Assembly (NCBI GenBank): GCA_963989245.1
Contig: OZ022348.1
Span: 28,402,856-28,466,855, forward strand
Direction of reading: 5' to 3'
Origin: Nansenia antarctica
Lineage: Eukaryota > Chordata > Actinopteri > Argentiniformes > Microstomatidae
DNA length: 64,000 nucleotides
The translations under genes and the position numbers were made by a program. Each line of letters starts with the position of its first letter. Position 1 is the first letter of the stretch. Below, in pieces: positions 1 to 13,112 of the stretch. A model generated the notes under the pieces. That model saw only the letters and a program-made list of their open reading frames with translations, did no database searches and had not been told where the DNA came from.

Positions 1-360
1 ACAGTAGGGTTTTAGCCTAGCCGTAATGGATAGAAAAGAAGGTGTATTTACAGTACAGTATGGTATGTGCAGTATGGTAGAGACGACGGATGCAAATGTA
101 ACGTAAATACAGAGGTAGATTATACACGATTGTCGTGGCAACACAAACACGAATCCTACCAAACAAGAAACAAGCCTGAATCTGTGGCGCTTTGGTGTGC
201 ATTCCAGACAGTTGGGGAGTGCGTCCGCTGCTATCAAAGCCTTTACAAAGTAAAACGATTCTATCACACAAGGATGTTCTGTTTCTCAAAACACTTCCCA
301 AGTACAAAGGCAGAGTCGGAAAGGCTACTGTGGAAAAACAAATGGTAGTGTGTGAGAGGG

Positions 361-364
361 AGGG

Positions 365-416
<52 letters not shown>

Positions 417-497
417 AGGGAGAGGGAGGGAGGGAGGGAGAGAGAGAGAGGGAGTGAGAGAACCATAGAGAGAGGTTGAGAGAGACAGAGAGAGAGA
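361..497. repeat. (GA)n / (GGGA)n microsatellite
   Basis: A run of about 22 GA units from 368 to 411 grades into GGGA-rich and GA-rich sequence. It explains the Ser/Leu and Arg/Glu open frames on both strands. Confidence 0.95.
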
Positions 498-1243
498 AAT
501 AACAAAGGAGGAATGTGTCGGCTCAGCCCCCTGTCTTGGGTGACTCACTGCTATCTTTGTCCACTTCAGTGACGAGGATGGAGCCCGCCTCAAAAAGACA
601 AGAAAAAAAAAAGAAAGAAAGAAAGAATAAGAAAAAAAAAACACCACCATCCTCACTGTTTTGCTGTGCCGTTGCTATGACAACAGGGGCCTACTCCACC
701 AGGCCTACAGTGAGTGTGGCATTCTTTCCCCCACGTTTTTTAAACAGGGATGGAAAACAGAGTCCAATCATTTTCAGTGCAGCAGCTTAGCTTTCAGCAT
801 ACTGTATCTATAGTCTGAGGTATGCCGGGTTGAAAAAAACATCCCTCTCTGACGCTCCTGATGGGAAAACCAAATAAAAGCCTATAATTTATATAGGCAG
901 ATCTGGTCGATGCATCATTCAAAGTGCACACACAAAGCAGCGACGCCTAAATAGCCGATAATTACTCCCTACGCAAGCCCAAGACACGAGATTGAAAAGG
1001 ACGTTTCGCCAGAAGGTCTACAGTATGTTAAACAGATTCATTGCAGGACAGGTGTCCTTTTCTTACAATGGCATAGGTTAAAAATGAACAATGGAAACTG
1101 GCCAATCAAAATGGAGAAGGGCTACAGAAAGGGCTGAGGAAAGGTCAGAACTATTATGGGTAATACAGCACCACTATTTAAACACCCTAGTACAGGAGTG
1201 TGAGCAGAACTGTGATTACTCAGTAGTGCTACTGCTGGAAACA

Positions 1244-1302
1244 ATGTGTGTGTGCATACTTGACATCATTGCCCACTTTCTAGATGCCCAACTTCAGCAC
1301 CT

Positions 1303-1362
<60 letters not shown>

Positions 1363-1425
1363 ATACCTGACATCATTGCCCACTTTCTAGATGTCCAACT
1401 CCAGCACCTGAGTGTGTGTGTGTGA
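1244..1425. repeat. (GT)n tract between two copies of a ~63-bp flank
   Basis: A (GT)29 run (1304-1361) separates two near-identical copies of a segment that contains GACATCATTGCCCACTTTC and ends CAGCACCTGAG, at about 1244-1303 and 1356-1411. A second, short GT run follows copy two. The arrangement looks like a tandem duplication that included the microsatellite. Confidence 0.85.
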
Positions 1426-1502
1426 CTTTTTTTTTTCTAAGTGACTTTATCCTGTTTCCCCCCCACCTTGAAAACACAGCCCCTTTTCCCCCAATGAGAG
1501 CA

Positions 1503-1642
1503 AGTGCTACAGCCCACCGCAGTGACCTGGTCAATGCTAAATCATCTTGCTAATGGACCGGGCTAAGTCCCAGTGCTACAGCCCAGCGCAGAGACCTGGT
1601 CAATGCTAAATCATGGTGCTAATGGACCGGGCTAAGTCCCAG
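1503..1642. repeat. Tandem duplication, 69-bp unit, two copies
   Basis: AGTGCTACAGCCCA starts at 1503 and again at 1572. The two units differ at only a few positions and both end GGACCGGGCTAAGTCCC. Confidence 0.9.
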
Positions 1643-2511
1643 TGAACGCTCAATCAAGGCTGATTACAACAAGCTCCACAACCCCTCTCTGCTACCAGTG
1701 GGCCCGCCAGGGTTGAGAATCCCTCCCATCACCCCTTCCATTTCCTGTGTTACTCCAAACAGAACTCCACTTCGGGGAGTTGTAGGCAGCATTGATTAAC
1801 CCGACATTTGGGAACAGACGTACAGCGCGGTGAGTCACAGGTGAGTCAGTGTTAAAAAACCCTGACGACGTCTCGACGTGAGATGGAAAACACCGGGGAT
1901 TCCCCCACCTGTCCCCCAAAGACCATCGGATCCCGTTTCCAGGATGTTTAAGATCTATTCAGAGAGTGGACACTTTGTGACTGTGGAGAATAGAGGGAGG
2001 AAAAAGTAGGTAAGAATGTTAAATTACCGGGGGCCTTAATACAAACAGTTCTAGAAATAGAACTGGCATTTTCCAAGACCAACTGCCAGACTATACGCCA
2101 TGCCTATGGACTATTCCATTAGAACTGTACTTGGATATATACAGTACAACTTTGAAATGGCATACTATATCATATAATGAGCCAAGGAGGGATATATTCT
2201 GTACTTCCACTGAATTCATTCTCGAAAATGAGAAAAGGAGACTTTAAACCACGGATTGATAGCCTGCTGTCTGTATCGATTCAACTAGCACATCCTAGCA
2301 TTAACAGGATGATGATATGAATCTCATTTAGAGACGCTGCTAGCAGACATGGGGCCGATCCAGGAAAGTTTGGCAATACTCACATTAAAATAATAATAAT
2401 AATAGCACTCAAAAGTAGTGCAGGCTGGCACATGATCATTTCCTGTGTCTCATCTGGGATCTGAACACAATGGCAGGAGTTGTTTTTAATCCTCTGTCTG
2501 GCACGCCCATC

Positions 2512-2513
<2 letters not shown>

Positions 2514-2550
<37 letters not shown>
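2514..2550. repeat. (GT)n microsatellite
   Basis: About 18 uninterrupted GT units. The His/Thr and Val/Cys open frames over it are artefacts. Confidence 0.95.
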
Positions 2551-2556
<6 letters not shown>

Positions 2557-3489
2557 TTGAGTTTGCACACATGGACACTATAAATGACAAGCAAGTCAAC
2601 AACAACAACCATCAAGGTCTCCCCTAGGGGCCTGTCAGAAAAGACAACCAACCGTTAAAGCGAACATGGAGAGAAGACAGACCACCTAACGTTCCTCCAT
2701 CACCCGACACCATATAAAACCCATCTTGAATGCATCTTGGTTCCTTAGCCATCTTTAACATTGCCAAACTAAGTTGTACTGTGCTGATTTGCGAGACCCT
2801 CGCTGTTTCCAAGGTTCCCTGCATACTGTACATAAATGTGACAGGAGGAGCTATTAAGTGCATTCCAGGAGCTGGTGAAAGTGGGAACAAGTCGGCAACC
2901 AATCAAAAGTTCTCCAAACTTTTATTCTGAAAATTGTCAAATGAACTTGTAAATAAAAAACGTTGTTGAAAACCAATGACACACTCCCTAGTCAAGCCAA
3001 AACATTGTAATGCAATGGATTCGGAGAATAATCCCCACTACTACCTAGTTGGTTGCCAACTTATTCCCCGCTTTCACCAGCTGCTGTCACACACAAATGT
3101 GTTTGTGCATCCCATAATACTCCTTATTCAAACACATGCTCCACCAACGGTGAAAGGGAAGTATCTCGCCCACCGATAAGGGACTGGCACTGTGTGTCAG
3201 AGCCAGGATTGGTTCCCCTTATTTACCATTCGGTGATTCATGGCTACATGAGTCAGAGGCCTGGTGCCCATTCATTCAGTGTGAATCGTGGCGTTAGAGC
3301 TAGCTAAACGCATCACGTTTGTTTCATTCGATTATTTTTGATTAAGATAAAGTACTGCACTACAGAAAACTGTTTGTTCACTCTTGGCTTTTGCCGTACT
3401 CAGGTTGTAGCAGTAATGTCACCTACAGTGTAAACTGGTATGAGTGTGGCATAGGAGGATAAGACAGTAAATATGCTGGTGAAGTGTTG

Positions 3490-3580
3490 TAAACATTAGA
3501 TTAGATTCAAGGTTATTGTCATTGGACAGAGTACAAGTGCTGAGACAACTAGTAATGTAGTAAGAAACAGGTTACCGCCC
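3490..3580 (-). mobile_element. Probable LINE 3'-tail remnant
   Basis: ATTAGATTAGATTCAAGG followed by TTATTGTCATTGGACAGAGTAC resembles, on the minus strand, the 3' tails of fish non-LTR elements that end GACAATAAA plus a short tandem repeat. Only the tail is visible, with no coding part. The family assignment comes from resemblance alone. Confidence 0.35.
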
Positions 3581-4292
3581 GAGGGTCCGCAGAGAACCTT
3601 GGCCGAAACCTCCTTGAGACATGTAGCAGCCTATACCACCAACATTACAAAGACAAACTCACTTGGAGAAAATTCAGTAGATAACACTAAAGGAAAACAC
3701 TACAGAGAATCACACGCTTACTATTGTTGCGGAGAACACATATTACCATCAAGTCTAAACCAGTTTCCCAAGCCATCTTTGGAATTCAGCTTTGATGCAG
3801 CTAACCTTGGTAAACCATAATGCTCCATTTAGAGCAACAGCAAACTGTGCTCTGATTGGCTCTGACATGGAGTAAACAGACCCTCCATCCAGCTGCATTG
3901 AGTTACTATAAAATCCCTGTAGCGGTGCCATGTGGCTAGTGGGAGTGGCACTAGCGTTAGCAGAGAGCTAACACCAGGCTGTGTTTGTTAATGAAGAGGA
4001 GATGCGTTAGCGTTAGCGTTATTTAGCCTTTATTAGCTCATGGAGGAAATAGTATTACTGGAGCCAAACTGTGGTAATGAGCACATTATATCTGCTATAT
4101 AGGGTCAACTCTCACGCAAAGGTACATGGAAGAGCCGTGTGGGAGAGAGAGGGCCACAGGCACAAGAAAAGAGGGGAAAGAGAAGAAAAGAGGGATATAG
4201 AGAGAGAGACAGTTGAATATGGATGAGGGAGAAGGGACAGACAGGATGACAACAGGCACACAGCCACAGGGATAAATAAAACAAACTGACAA

Positions 4293-4296
<4 letters not shown>

Positions 4297-4386
<90 letters not shown>
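4297..4386. repeat. (ACAG)n then (GA)n compound microsatellite
   Basis: About six ACAG units (4298-4324) run directly into about 30 GA units (4325-4385). Confidence 0.95.
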
Positions 4387-4388
<2 letters not shown>

Positions 4389-4910
4389 TAGTAGACAGTA
4401 GTACCACAGAATCTGTAGGAAGACACAGACTTAGACAGATACCTATGCAGATTCCAAGACCTCTTAAATCTAACAATAGAGAACGTTACTATAGAGAGAA
4501 TTTAATATAGAATTAAGTGTTCACCAGCTATGGATATAACCAACCACTATGTACCCACTGCACATAAAAGTCAGTTAGCATCTCCCCAGTAGTGTGCGTA
4601 GAACTGTGGACTGCATCTGATTAACCATCAGAATAAACGTTTTTATTTTTATTTTTATTTTTTTAAATGTTCATACGATTCAAGTAAACAAGAGCTATTG
4701 CTATTGACACAAATGTGAAACATCTGGATGTGTCCCTGCATGGTGAAAACAAGACTACAGAAGTAGTCTCACATTCACTGGAGAGTAGCTTAGCATTCAG
4801 AGGTAGCTACGTTCATCAAATGATGGTTTGCATTGCTGACCAGATCAGTTTGCATGCGGTCACATTTATTTTTCCAACTACCAAAGGGGAACCTCCTTGG
4901 AGCACATGTG

Positions 4911-4929
4911 TGTATATATATATATATGT

Positions 4930-4994
<65 letters not shown>

Positions 4995-5110
4995 TGTGAG
5001 TGTGAGTGTGAGTGTGAGTGTGAGTGTGAGTGTGAGTGAGTGTGAGTGTGAGTGTGAGTGTGAGTGTGAGTGCGTGCGTGAGTGCGTGCGTGAGTGAGTG
5101 TGTACACGTG
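4911..5110. repeat. Compound (TA)n-(GT)n-(GAGTGT)n repeat
   Basis: A short TA run (about 4913-4926) leads into about 30 GT units (to 4991), then a hexamer array of GAGTGT (about 4992-5070), then GAGTGCGTGC variants. The order suggests successive expansion of variant GT units. Confidence 0.93.
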
Positions 5111-6029
5111 TGTGCGTGCATGCATGTGCATGGGTGTGCTAGTGTTTCTGTAGTAGAGGCCCAGCATCTTAAAGTGATTTACCCATTCAGTAAGAGAGTG
5201 ACTCATGCAGCTTGGCTGAGTCCTGGAAATAACCAAGAGCTCTGGAAACTCTGATCCATAAACTCCACTCTACACACACACACTCTTTCCAGCCCACCAA
5301 AATCTCCTCGGAACAAAGTCCTGGTCCACTGAAGTCCAAACTCTAGTCTGTCATTACCCACACAGCCCAACAAAGGCAGCTCTATATAGCAGCCATGCAA
5401 CACATCTACTACAGTCCTAGTACATCTGGTTTCCATCATAGTGTACTCTGTTAGGGGCAAGGCTGCGTAGAGTATCATTAGCTATTCCCACTAGCCTCGA
5501 CCTGCTAACACCTATAGTATGGGAAGTCCCCTTGGGGTTACCAAGTTGAAAAGACAAAAGAATTTACGAGAAAATATTTATTATTTTTTTCATTTTTCAA
5601 ATATTCTTCGCAGCTTGTAAATCACGTTGACTAGGCGTGCTAGCATGTTGTTTACTGCCAGATATTTCCTAAAGCACTGAAGCTCTCTGCAGTATGCATT
5701 ACTAGTCAATAAAGTAGTTGAACAGCTGGTGAAATACACAACAATCCATAAACTACAGTGAAGGCATAATTACAGTCACATTTTTACTGCAGTGGAGACA
5801 TAGAGGATAGACCAGGTTCAAATACATACTGCAGTAAATACTTCCAAATTCTTGAGCTGCGCTTCTTTCATCTGGTGCAATGGGGGTTCAAACCGTGGGA
5901 AGTGGGAACTGATATAAATCAAGCACATCAAATACGACTGACATATAAATAATAATAATGTTTTATTTGCCATGCAATCAACTTGTCAATTAATTGTTGG
6001 ATGTGGTATTTTATGCTCTAGGTACAGGG

Positions 6030-6174
6030 TCAGCCATAGTCGGCGCCCCTGGAACAATTAGGGGTTAAGTGCCTTGCTCAAGGGCACATGCAGCACCCTC
6101 CTGAGGCCGGGATCGAACCAGCGACCTTCTGATTGCTAGCTGGCCTCTCTAACCTCTAGGCTACTGCCGCCCAT
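6030..6174 (-). mobile_element. tRNA-derived SINE (minus strand)
   Basis: Read on the minus strand the segment begins GGCGGCAGTAGCCTAGAGG, followed by a tRNA-like head with A-box-like sequence and a B box GGTTCGATCCC (complement of 6109-6120). The body contains TGCCCTTGAGCAAGGCACTT, a sequence widely repeated in fish genomes. It is a tRNA-derived SINE rather than a tRNA gene: no acceptor-stem pairing is evident and it has a SINE body. Confidence 0.75.
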
Positions 6175-7765
6175 GCACTTGTTTGTTTTAGTGAGTTTTA
6201 GTGAGGGAGAACAAACTGAAAACACAATGGTGCATCAACAAAATGTTCCCTTACAAACATCAGCATAAAAAAACATTCATGATCATAATTTTTTTAATTC
6301 AATTTAAAAGTCCCTTTCTCAAACTCAAGGACACTGCACAGAAGACATCAAAGGCTCTGCCATGACACCCCTAGGACCTAAACAAAGAGAGTGATCAGTA
6401 TGTGAACACCGTCCAACCCCAGGGAGCTTTCGGCTGAAACTGGCCCAACCTGAGAAGACCACCACGTGTCACATGATCCAGGGTGAGGTCATGATGGTAG
6501 ACTATGGGGGAGCCCCTGGGGACGGCGGTTAAAGAGAGGAGAGGAGAGGAGGGAGGAGAGGAGGAGAGGAGAGAGCACAAAGAACTGTCATGGTACACAT
6601 TTCTTCCCTCAGGGAAAATAGAGCATGGGTTAGATGCTCTGTTGAGCTGCTATTTGCTTCTTGAACAGCTAACGTTTAGAAAACCAAACATTGATTCCTT
6701 GTGCAGTTCGTGTTGGGCTTGCGGGTCGGTACTTTATGCAATAAAAAGGAGATTAAGTGTCTCTTCAATAAATTTTTAATTCTGCGCAACATTAATATAC
6801 GGGTGTGTACTGGGTGTGCACATCTATTTCACTCAGGTGTACTTCCTGTTCTCCACAGAGGAAGAGGACACCCGAGGTTGTGAGCGTATAAGCCTGTATT
6901 GAATGAGGGTTAAGTGTTTAACTCTAAAAGTATTTGAACAGCTTTACAACATCATAATCTCCTGGGTGTGTGTTCTAGCTGTTGTCCATTTTAGGGCAGA
7001 GACTTAAAAACCCGAAGCATTTTATCATAACAAATCTGGCTTCAATGTCGTCCAGCTGTTGTCTAGCTACAGTATGTGTCAGTCTGGCCAGATAGTGACA
7101 TGATGAAATACACATAGAGCGCATTATGTCAGAGACTTTGTTTAGAGTTTCCCCTGGCCTAATAATGTTATTTTTAGTCGGGCCTAAACATAGATTGCAT
7201 GGCCACCTGTGACTAGACTGGGCTGTCACCCTCTTTAACCTCCCTGTTTTCTTTTTACTGTTCTATCATTCTTTTTCTTTCCAGTGTTTTTTTGATTGGG
7301 TTTTATTCTAACTAAGAGATATCCGCTGAAGCAATGATGCACCTCAGCAATGTGAACGCTTATGAGGTAAAGAAAAAACAAAACAAAAAAGAACTCTGTT
7401 TGGAGAACTCAAGACTTGTTTTAGAAGATGTCAAAGCTGTAATGTCCATACATCTCAGTGAATGAATACAAGAGCAGTGAGTTTATGAGCAAACCAAAAC
7501 AAAACCAAACTGCTGTACTGTAATCACACAGATAGATGAGTGTGCCCTCACAGTGGCAACATAAACAGATGGCACCACTTTCTAAGTGGACAGAGGGACT
7601 GTGGACAGAGTGTGTCATTTAGAACTGGAGAATAATAAACGTTTCTGGACAGGTTTTAACATTCCATAAATAGAGGGCCTAAGTAGAACTACTTCAAAGT
7701 GGGACTTATGGTTGTTGTGTTGAAAACGGAAACTGGGGTACACACATAATGGTGTTATTAAGATC

Positions 7766-7860
7766 AGGGGAGGCTGGTGGAGGTAGAAATTGGAGGACGG
7801 GTTCATTGTAATTCATGGAATGGGATGAGGAACGTTGTGATTCTCATTAAACGGTGTCTG
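7766..7860 (+). mobile_element. Partial foldback MITE (GGAGGCTGGTGGAGG family)
   Basis: GGGGAGGCTGGTGGAGGTAG followed by AAATTGGAGGACGGGTTCAT and CATGGAATGGGATGAGGAAC matches the left arm of the element at 58321-58485 in this window. The complementary right arm is missing here, so this copy is truncated or decayed. Confidence 0.6.
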
Positions 7861-7974
7861 TATAATGTCTTCATAATATGTTGTCTGATAAGATTTTTTT
7901 TTAACAAAAATAAAATTGCTGGTGGCAGCTCCCATTATGAGATGATGTAAGACAATGCAGTCCTACTGTACCAT

Positions 7975-8392
7975 TTATAAAGCAATGATTGGATTGTTAC
8001 CATCTTACTTATCAGGTTTTTTCAATGGCAGTAAACAGTAGATATAACCTCAGGTCTAATAACAGCATTGTCTTTAATGTGCCAAATGTCAGATCAGGAT
8101 TTGGTAAAACTGCATTCTGTTACGATGCTCCTTCAACGTGGAATGTACTTCAGAAAAAGTTGAAACTTAGCATGTTCATTCCACTCGTGCTTAGGTTATC
8201 TTTTATAGCCCGTGTCTGCTCACTGTTTCTGTTGCTTGTTTGTTGTTATTTTATGTTGTATATTGTATGTTTTTTTTACTGTATGTGGTGTCTTTTTTAA
8301 TTAAGTGCTGCATTTCTTGGCCAGGGCTCATTTGAAAAAGAGACTACTGTCTCAATATGACTACCCTGGTTAAATAAAGGATTAAAATAATA
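7975..8392 (+). mobile_element. 5'-truncated LINE remnant
   Basis: The plus strand encodes a degraded C-terminal reverse-transcriptase tail, recognisable by YNLRSNNSIVFNVP, then GKTAFCYDAPSTWNVLQ. The spacing of LRS, VP, AF and AP..WN is typical of the end of many non-LTR ORF2 proteins. It is followed by a 3' UTR ending CCTGGTTAAATAAAGGATTA, a 3' end common to fish LINEs. There is no RT catalytic core, so the copy is dead on arrival. I could not assign the clade with certainty (Rex1-like or a relative). Confidence 0.6.
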
Positions 8393-9059
8393 ACCATTAA
8401 AGTATTACCGGAAACAGCAGGAAGAAACGTTCTAAAATCAAGGAAATATGTTTGTGCCATATGATAAGTACCACACTTCCTGGTGTTTGCTCTGATAGTG
8501 CCAGATGCCAGAAGTTGGGATGGCATGCTTGCCTAAAATACATCTGAACACATACAGAGCAGCAATGCATGTCTTTGTATCAGCTTCTCCACTGAACATG
8601 TCAATGGAATGAAATAACAAAGTAAATAAGTTGAGCTACCACTAATTGTGAAAGTATTGATTTTGCCAATGGGTATATTACTATACTATGAACTCTTATA
8701 AGCATCCTGCAGTCTGCTCTGTACAGGAAGTATGTGCCAGTGTCAAGTGAATAACGCTAAGTATATATCCTTAGAGCATCAAAATTGCATTGAAGTATAT
8801 ATAGTGTATATAGAGTATTGTAGAGAGTAGTGTATATACTATAGAAAAGTAGTGAGTAGTGTATACTGTATACTATAGTATAATAGTGAGTATATAGTAG
8901 TGAGTATAATTGGCACGTAGCACCTAGACTCTAGGTCCTAGAGCATCTTACACTGGCAGTCCCGCTGTAGCTTATCATCTGCTCCTGAAACACACTGTAC
9001 ACCTCTTTCAGACAATCTTTTCTCCACAGTAAAAGGGTTTTTAAGCGTTATCTTTTTTG

Positions 9060-9246
9060 AGTGGGGCAGTCCCACTCTTAGATTGTTCATCTTTCGGATC
9101 GAGACAGTGGAGAGAGGCGTGGAAGTAAAGGGGAGAGGCCATGTCAGCAGGGCATGGGGCCGGATATGAACCCATGCCAACATGGGCATACGTGTGCACT
9201 GTAGGCCATGGTGTTACACCAATGGACCACCCGCAGGCCACATTGT
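9060..9246 (-). mobile_element. SINE family S1, copy 1 (minus strand)
   Basis: On the minus strand: GGTGGTCCATTGGTGTAACA, then TATGCCCATGTTGGCATGGG, a decayed B box, then CCATGCCCTGCTGACATGGC and a pyrimidine-rich tail. The same order of blocks recurs at 14430-14602 and 30400-30580, so the three form one tRNA-headed SINE family. Confidence 0.7.
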
Positions 9247-11957
9247 GCGACCTTCTATGATCCTGCCCCTCTCCTCGCTCCACTGGTCTGCTCTGTTCCA
9301 ACAGGTGTGGCACAGTCAGCCTTGGATAATCATCCATCAATAAACTCTTTGTGGATTTTCAATCCGCGGGAAGGGCTGTTTACTTTTGAAATCCACCAAT
9401 GAGTTACTCTGGAGATCTAAGAACAGCGGCACCGGTTTTATTTCACCACCTTTGGTGATAAAAAGTTAACATTGTATTGTCTGTGTTAGATAAGGTTGTG
9501 GCCCAGCAGTAAAAAGGATTAAAGTAATTTTACTACCAGGGATGCATAAAATCAGTAAAAAATAATAATATATATATACTGTATATATTTGCTAAATGAT
9601 TGCCCACATTACATCATTTTACAAACAGTTTAAAATGTGAGTCAACCAAACAGTGTGTAGATATTGACATGGTGTTGGTATGACACAGCAGAGTTGGCAT
9701 GGGTGTTCCTGTGCATTATCAGGAGCAGACAGACATCTATGCATCTGTCTGGGGTGGGAGGGAAGGCCTTCCAGTGATGATCAGTATCTGCGGGTTTCCC
9801 CACACAGACTTATGTTTCACAGCCATGGGCACAGCTGAGGGGCACGAGACTCTGGCGGCGCCCCTGTTATACAGTAAGGGGGAGGCCCGCGCCGACAGAA
9901 CGATCAAATTAGACCTCGACAAATTTGGGGTTAGGGTTAACCCTTGTGGCTCATGTCTTAGCTTAGCGGTGCGTGTCTCGATCCTAGCAACGTCTTAGCC
10001 GAGTAGTCTGTCTTTTAGCACCTGCGCCCTTTATTCTCCAGCCGAGCCGTCCTAGCCTAGCAGAAGTCCTGAATAATACACTAACGTTCTAGCCTGGAGG
10101 TCCGTAGACAAATATTGTTTGTTTGTCTGTCACCCATGCAAATAATTAACAGGTCAAACACTGTTAGCCTAGACCCCATCTCCACAGCGGGGCTAACGCT
10201 GTGTGTGTCAAGGTCAACTGCCTTTCCACAGTCCCCCCGGGGCTTCAGCAGTGCTTACTACGGGCCTATTGGTGGTTAATACTCTGGCTTTTAGCCTCCT
10301 CTACCCCCCTGGTCCTCATCAGACGAGGGTGCGGTTAGAGCACGGTGCTTTAGTTGGCTAGCTAACTTGCTGGGTGGCTAGCATAAACCAAGTTATAGCT
10401 CTCTGTTAGCAAATTGCTTTGAATACAGCTTTTTTAGATTTATTTATTTTTTACAAATGAAATAGTCAGAAAGGGCTTAAAAGTAAAGAGAACCTGTTAG
10501 GTACCTTGAGGCTATTTTCCACGTGTTGGTATTGACTCTATACAGTTCGTCGTCTTGCGAATTGCAAAATGTAAACAAACTGTCACATCCTACTACGGAG
10601 AGTGGGTAGGGTGGGCAAAAAAGCCCAGCTTTGTTGGAATTGTCCAAGAATTTCTGTATTCTTGCGAACCTACGAATTCAAATACACAACGCAGAGACAA
10701 AATAACACCAGGTGCTAGGGAATGTGAGTAGAGGGATGAGGACCTGTAAAATCATACAGGCATGTTATCACTATCGTCTTGAAGCACCGGGCTTTAGTTT
10801 GAGCACCAGTTGGCCCCTGCTACGTCTTTGGCACGCACAGGCACATAGCATTGTCGCAAAGTGGCTAGTGTTTGCTCTAGCCTCTGGAGAGTTGCATGTG
10901 TTCGTTGAAGTAATTACACACACAAAGACGCCTGTATGGGGAGGTCCACTGTCATGTCTGTGAGCTGAGCAGGTGTGTACAGTCACCCGGCCTGTTCGGC
11001 GACAGCTACTGCACATCTGTTGCAGCCAGCACGTTAAATAGTGCTTGAACTGGCACTGTATTCTTGCGCAAGGCTACAGCCATGTAATTAGAGCCGGCAG
11101 TTGAGATTTTGAAATTTAATATCATTGATTTGCTTGAGGCAGCAGCATTGATTGACGTTTTTTAAATATTATAGTTAATATTTGAATAATCAAAGATACT
11201 GTTGAAACAGTTGCTTCCTGTTTGTCGATTAGTCATGTTTCAAGATTTGAGTACCACCCTTGTCTCTGATAAGAGTGGGTCACATATTAACCTGAATCAT
11301 TCAGCTTTTGGGAGAGATTCCTTATCTATCAAAGGCACTTATCTGCAGTGTCTCACTCACACACCTCAGGCCACCAGCAAACAAGAATAACCTGTTGATA
11401 TGCTTATTAATAAACGTCTGACACACTACTCTGTCCCAGTAGTCCAGATCTCACCAGCTTCCTGTACACTGTGGGACACGGAGAGCCCGCGGTCAGCCCA
11501 TTCCCAGAATCCCGCGAGGCCCAGAAAAAACCTCTGAGTCACCACCCTGTCACATGCCCATGCCAAGACTTCTGGGCGCCATGGCAACCAAACACTGACA
11601 AACACAGTGACTGTCTGCAGCCTAGAGACGGGGAGCCGGCCCACGCGGGATTGGGTGATACGCTTCCACCGCATGTGCGTCAAATGATTGGTTTCCTTTG
11701 GATAACAGTGTAGTTATCGGAGTTGCTGCTACTTTAATAGCAGTCTAACTATGGAAATATAAATGGCCACAATGAAAAATAAAAGTGGATACTTGCTAAA
11801 TCAACTGCATTTCCTACAACGTTCCTACACTCACCACTCTCTGACTAAGCATGGGCTTGATTAGTATCCATGCCAACAAACAGCCTAACATTGTTTCAGG
11901 CTTATAGTAGGACTATAGCTACAAAGATACAAAGCTGAGAATGAGGCTATACTCACA

Positions 11958-11973
11958 GTGTGTGTGTGTGTGT

Positions 11974-12016
<43 letters not shown>

Positions 12017-12044
12017 AGTGTGCGTGTGTGTGTGAGTGTGTGTC
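11958..12044. repeat. (GT)n microsatellite with variant units
   Basis: About 28 GT units with one CT interruption, followed by GAGAGTGTGCGTGTG variants. Confidence 0.95.
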
Positions 12045-12555
12045 CCTCACTCAACTCTCTGACTCACCATCCACTACAACCAGACCAGAATCTCACACGC
12101 CCAAGTCATCCTCCTAGACCGGCCACACCCCAACCTGCAGGATTATCCCCACACAAACATGTCATCCTGCACGCTGTAGCGTCAACAGAAACACCCACCA
12201 TGTGACACAACACAACGGCGCCAGTGGGGGGAAATATGCAGTGTTGAAATCCCCACGGCCTTGTGAACGCGTGGAGCTGTTGAACGTTGTGTTTGCACAC
12301 GTCTGACAAAAGCTCATTCTCTATTCTGCTTCTTCTCTTCCCCCTTCAGAGGGAACAAACAGCATGCATAAATGATGGGGTAGCGAGCGCAAAACACCCT
12401 ACAGTAGGTGGAGAAACAAGTGCAGAAAACATTACTTTCAAGTCTACTCAGTTTTCTCTGTAAGGCTCTGTCTGTAACCCGAGTTGCACTTTGCCAAGAC
12501 TCCGACACATTCCAGGGGAGTCATCGCAGGCTGCTGCCTGCTGCAGGGAGAGAGA

Positions 12556-12621
<66 letters not shown>
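12556..12621. repeat. (GT)n microsatellite
   Basis: About 32 GT units preceded by GAGAGAGAGTGC. The flanking open frames are translations of this repeat. Confidence 0.95.
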
Positions 12622-12622
<1 letters not shown>

Positions 12623-12696
12623 GCTGTCGGTGGAGACACTCAGGTACATATGGCCGGTAAAAAGCCACAAGCTAACATTCCCTTCAAGGTTAGCTC

Positions 12697-12770
12697 TAAC
12701 CTAAACCAAACATGAGCTCAAATAGCTCAGTTGTGCTGGAGCGCGGTGCTTGCAATACCAAAACTGCTTT
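12697..12770 (+). mobile_element. tRNA-headed SINE fragment, empty-site copy
   Basis: AACATGAGCTCAAATAGCTC continues into TAGCTCAGTTGTGCTGGAGC and GCGGTGCTTGCAATACC, which reads like a tRNA D-arm and anticodon region with an A box (TAGCTCAGTTG). A second copy of the same sequence at 13113-13565 is split by a DNA element, so this copy is its empty site. The body downstream is not clearly shared. Confidence 0.5.
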
Positions 12771-13112
12771 TTAGCTTTAGTCTTTAGACGAAGATACACA
12801 CCAGTTCTAGACACAACCCAGTCACCTCCATCCTTCTTAGTTCCAGTCCGGTTCCCGTTGACGAAAACTGAAAACATTCCAGCGCAGTTTCAGTCCACAA
12901 AAACTCACAACATTTTAAGTCTAGCCCTAGTCATCGACGAAAACTTGACTAAAATGTTTTGAGAGTTTTTGTAGACCAAAACCACACTAAAATGCTGTCA
13001 GTCTTCATCAAACAAGAAGGACAGAAATGACTAAATGCGACCAAAACCAATGTGCATCTTCATCCAAAGACCAAGACTAAAACGACTACAAAGCCTGCCA
13101 ACATCAACACTG

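Noticed and set aside
9919..9945. GGGGTTAGGGTTAACCC as an interstitial telomere repeat
   Set aside because: There are fewer than two intact TTAGGG units, so chance is an adequate explanation.
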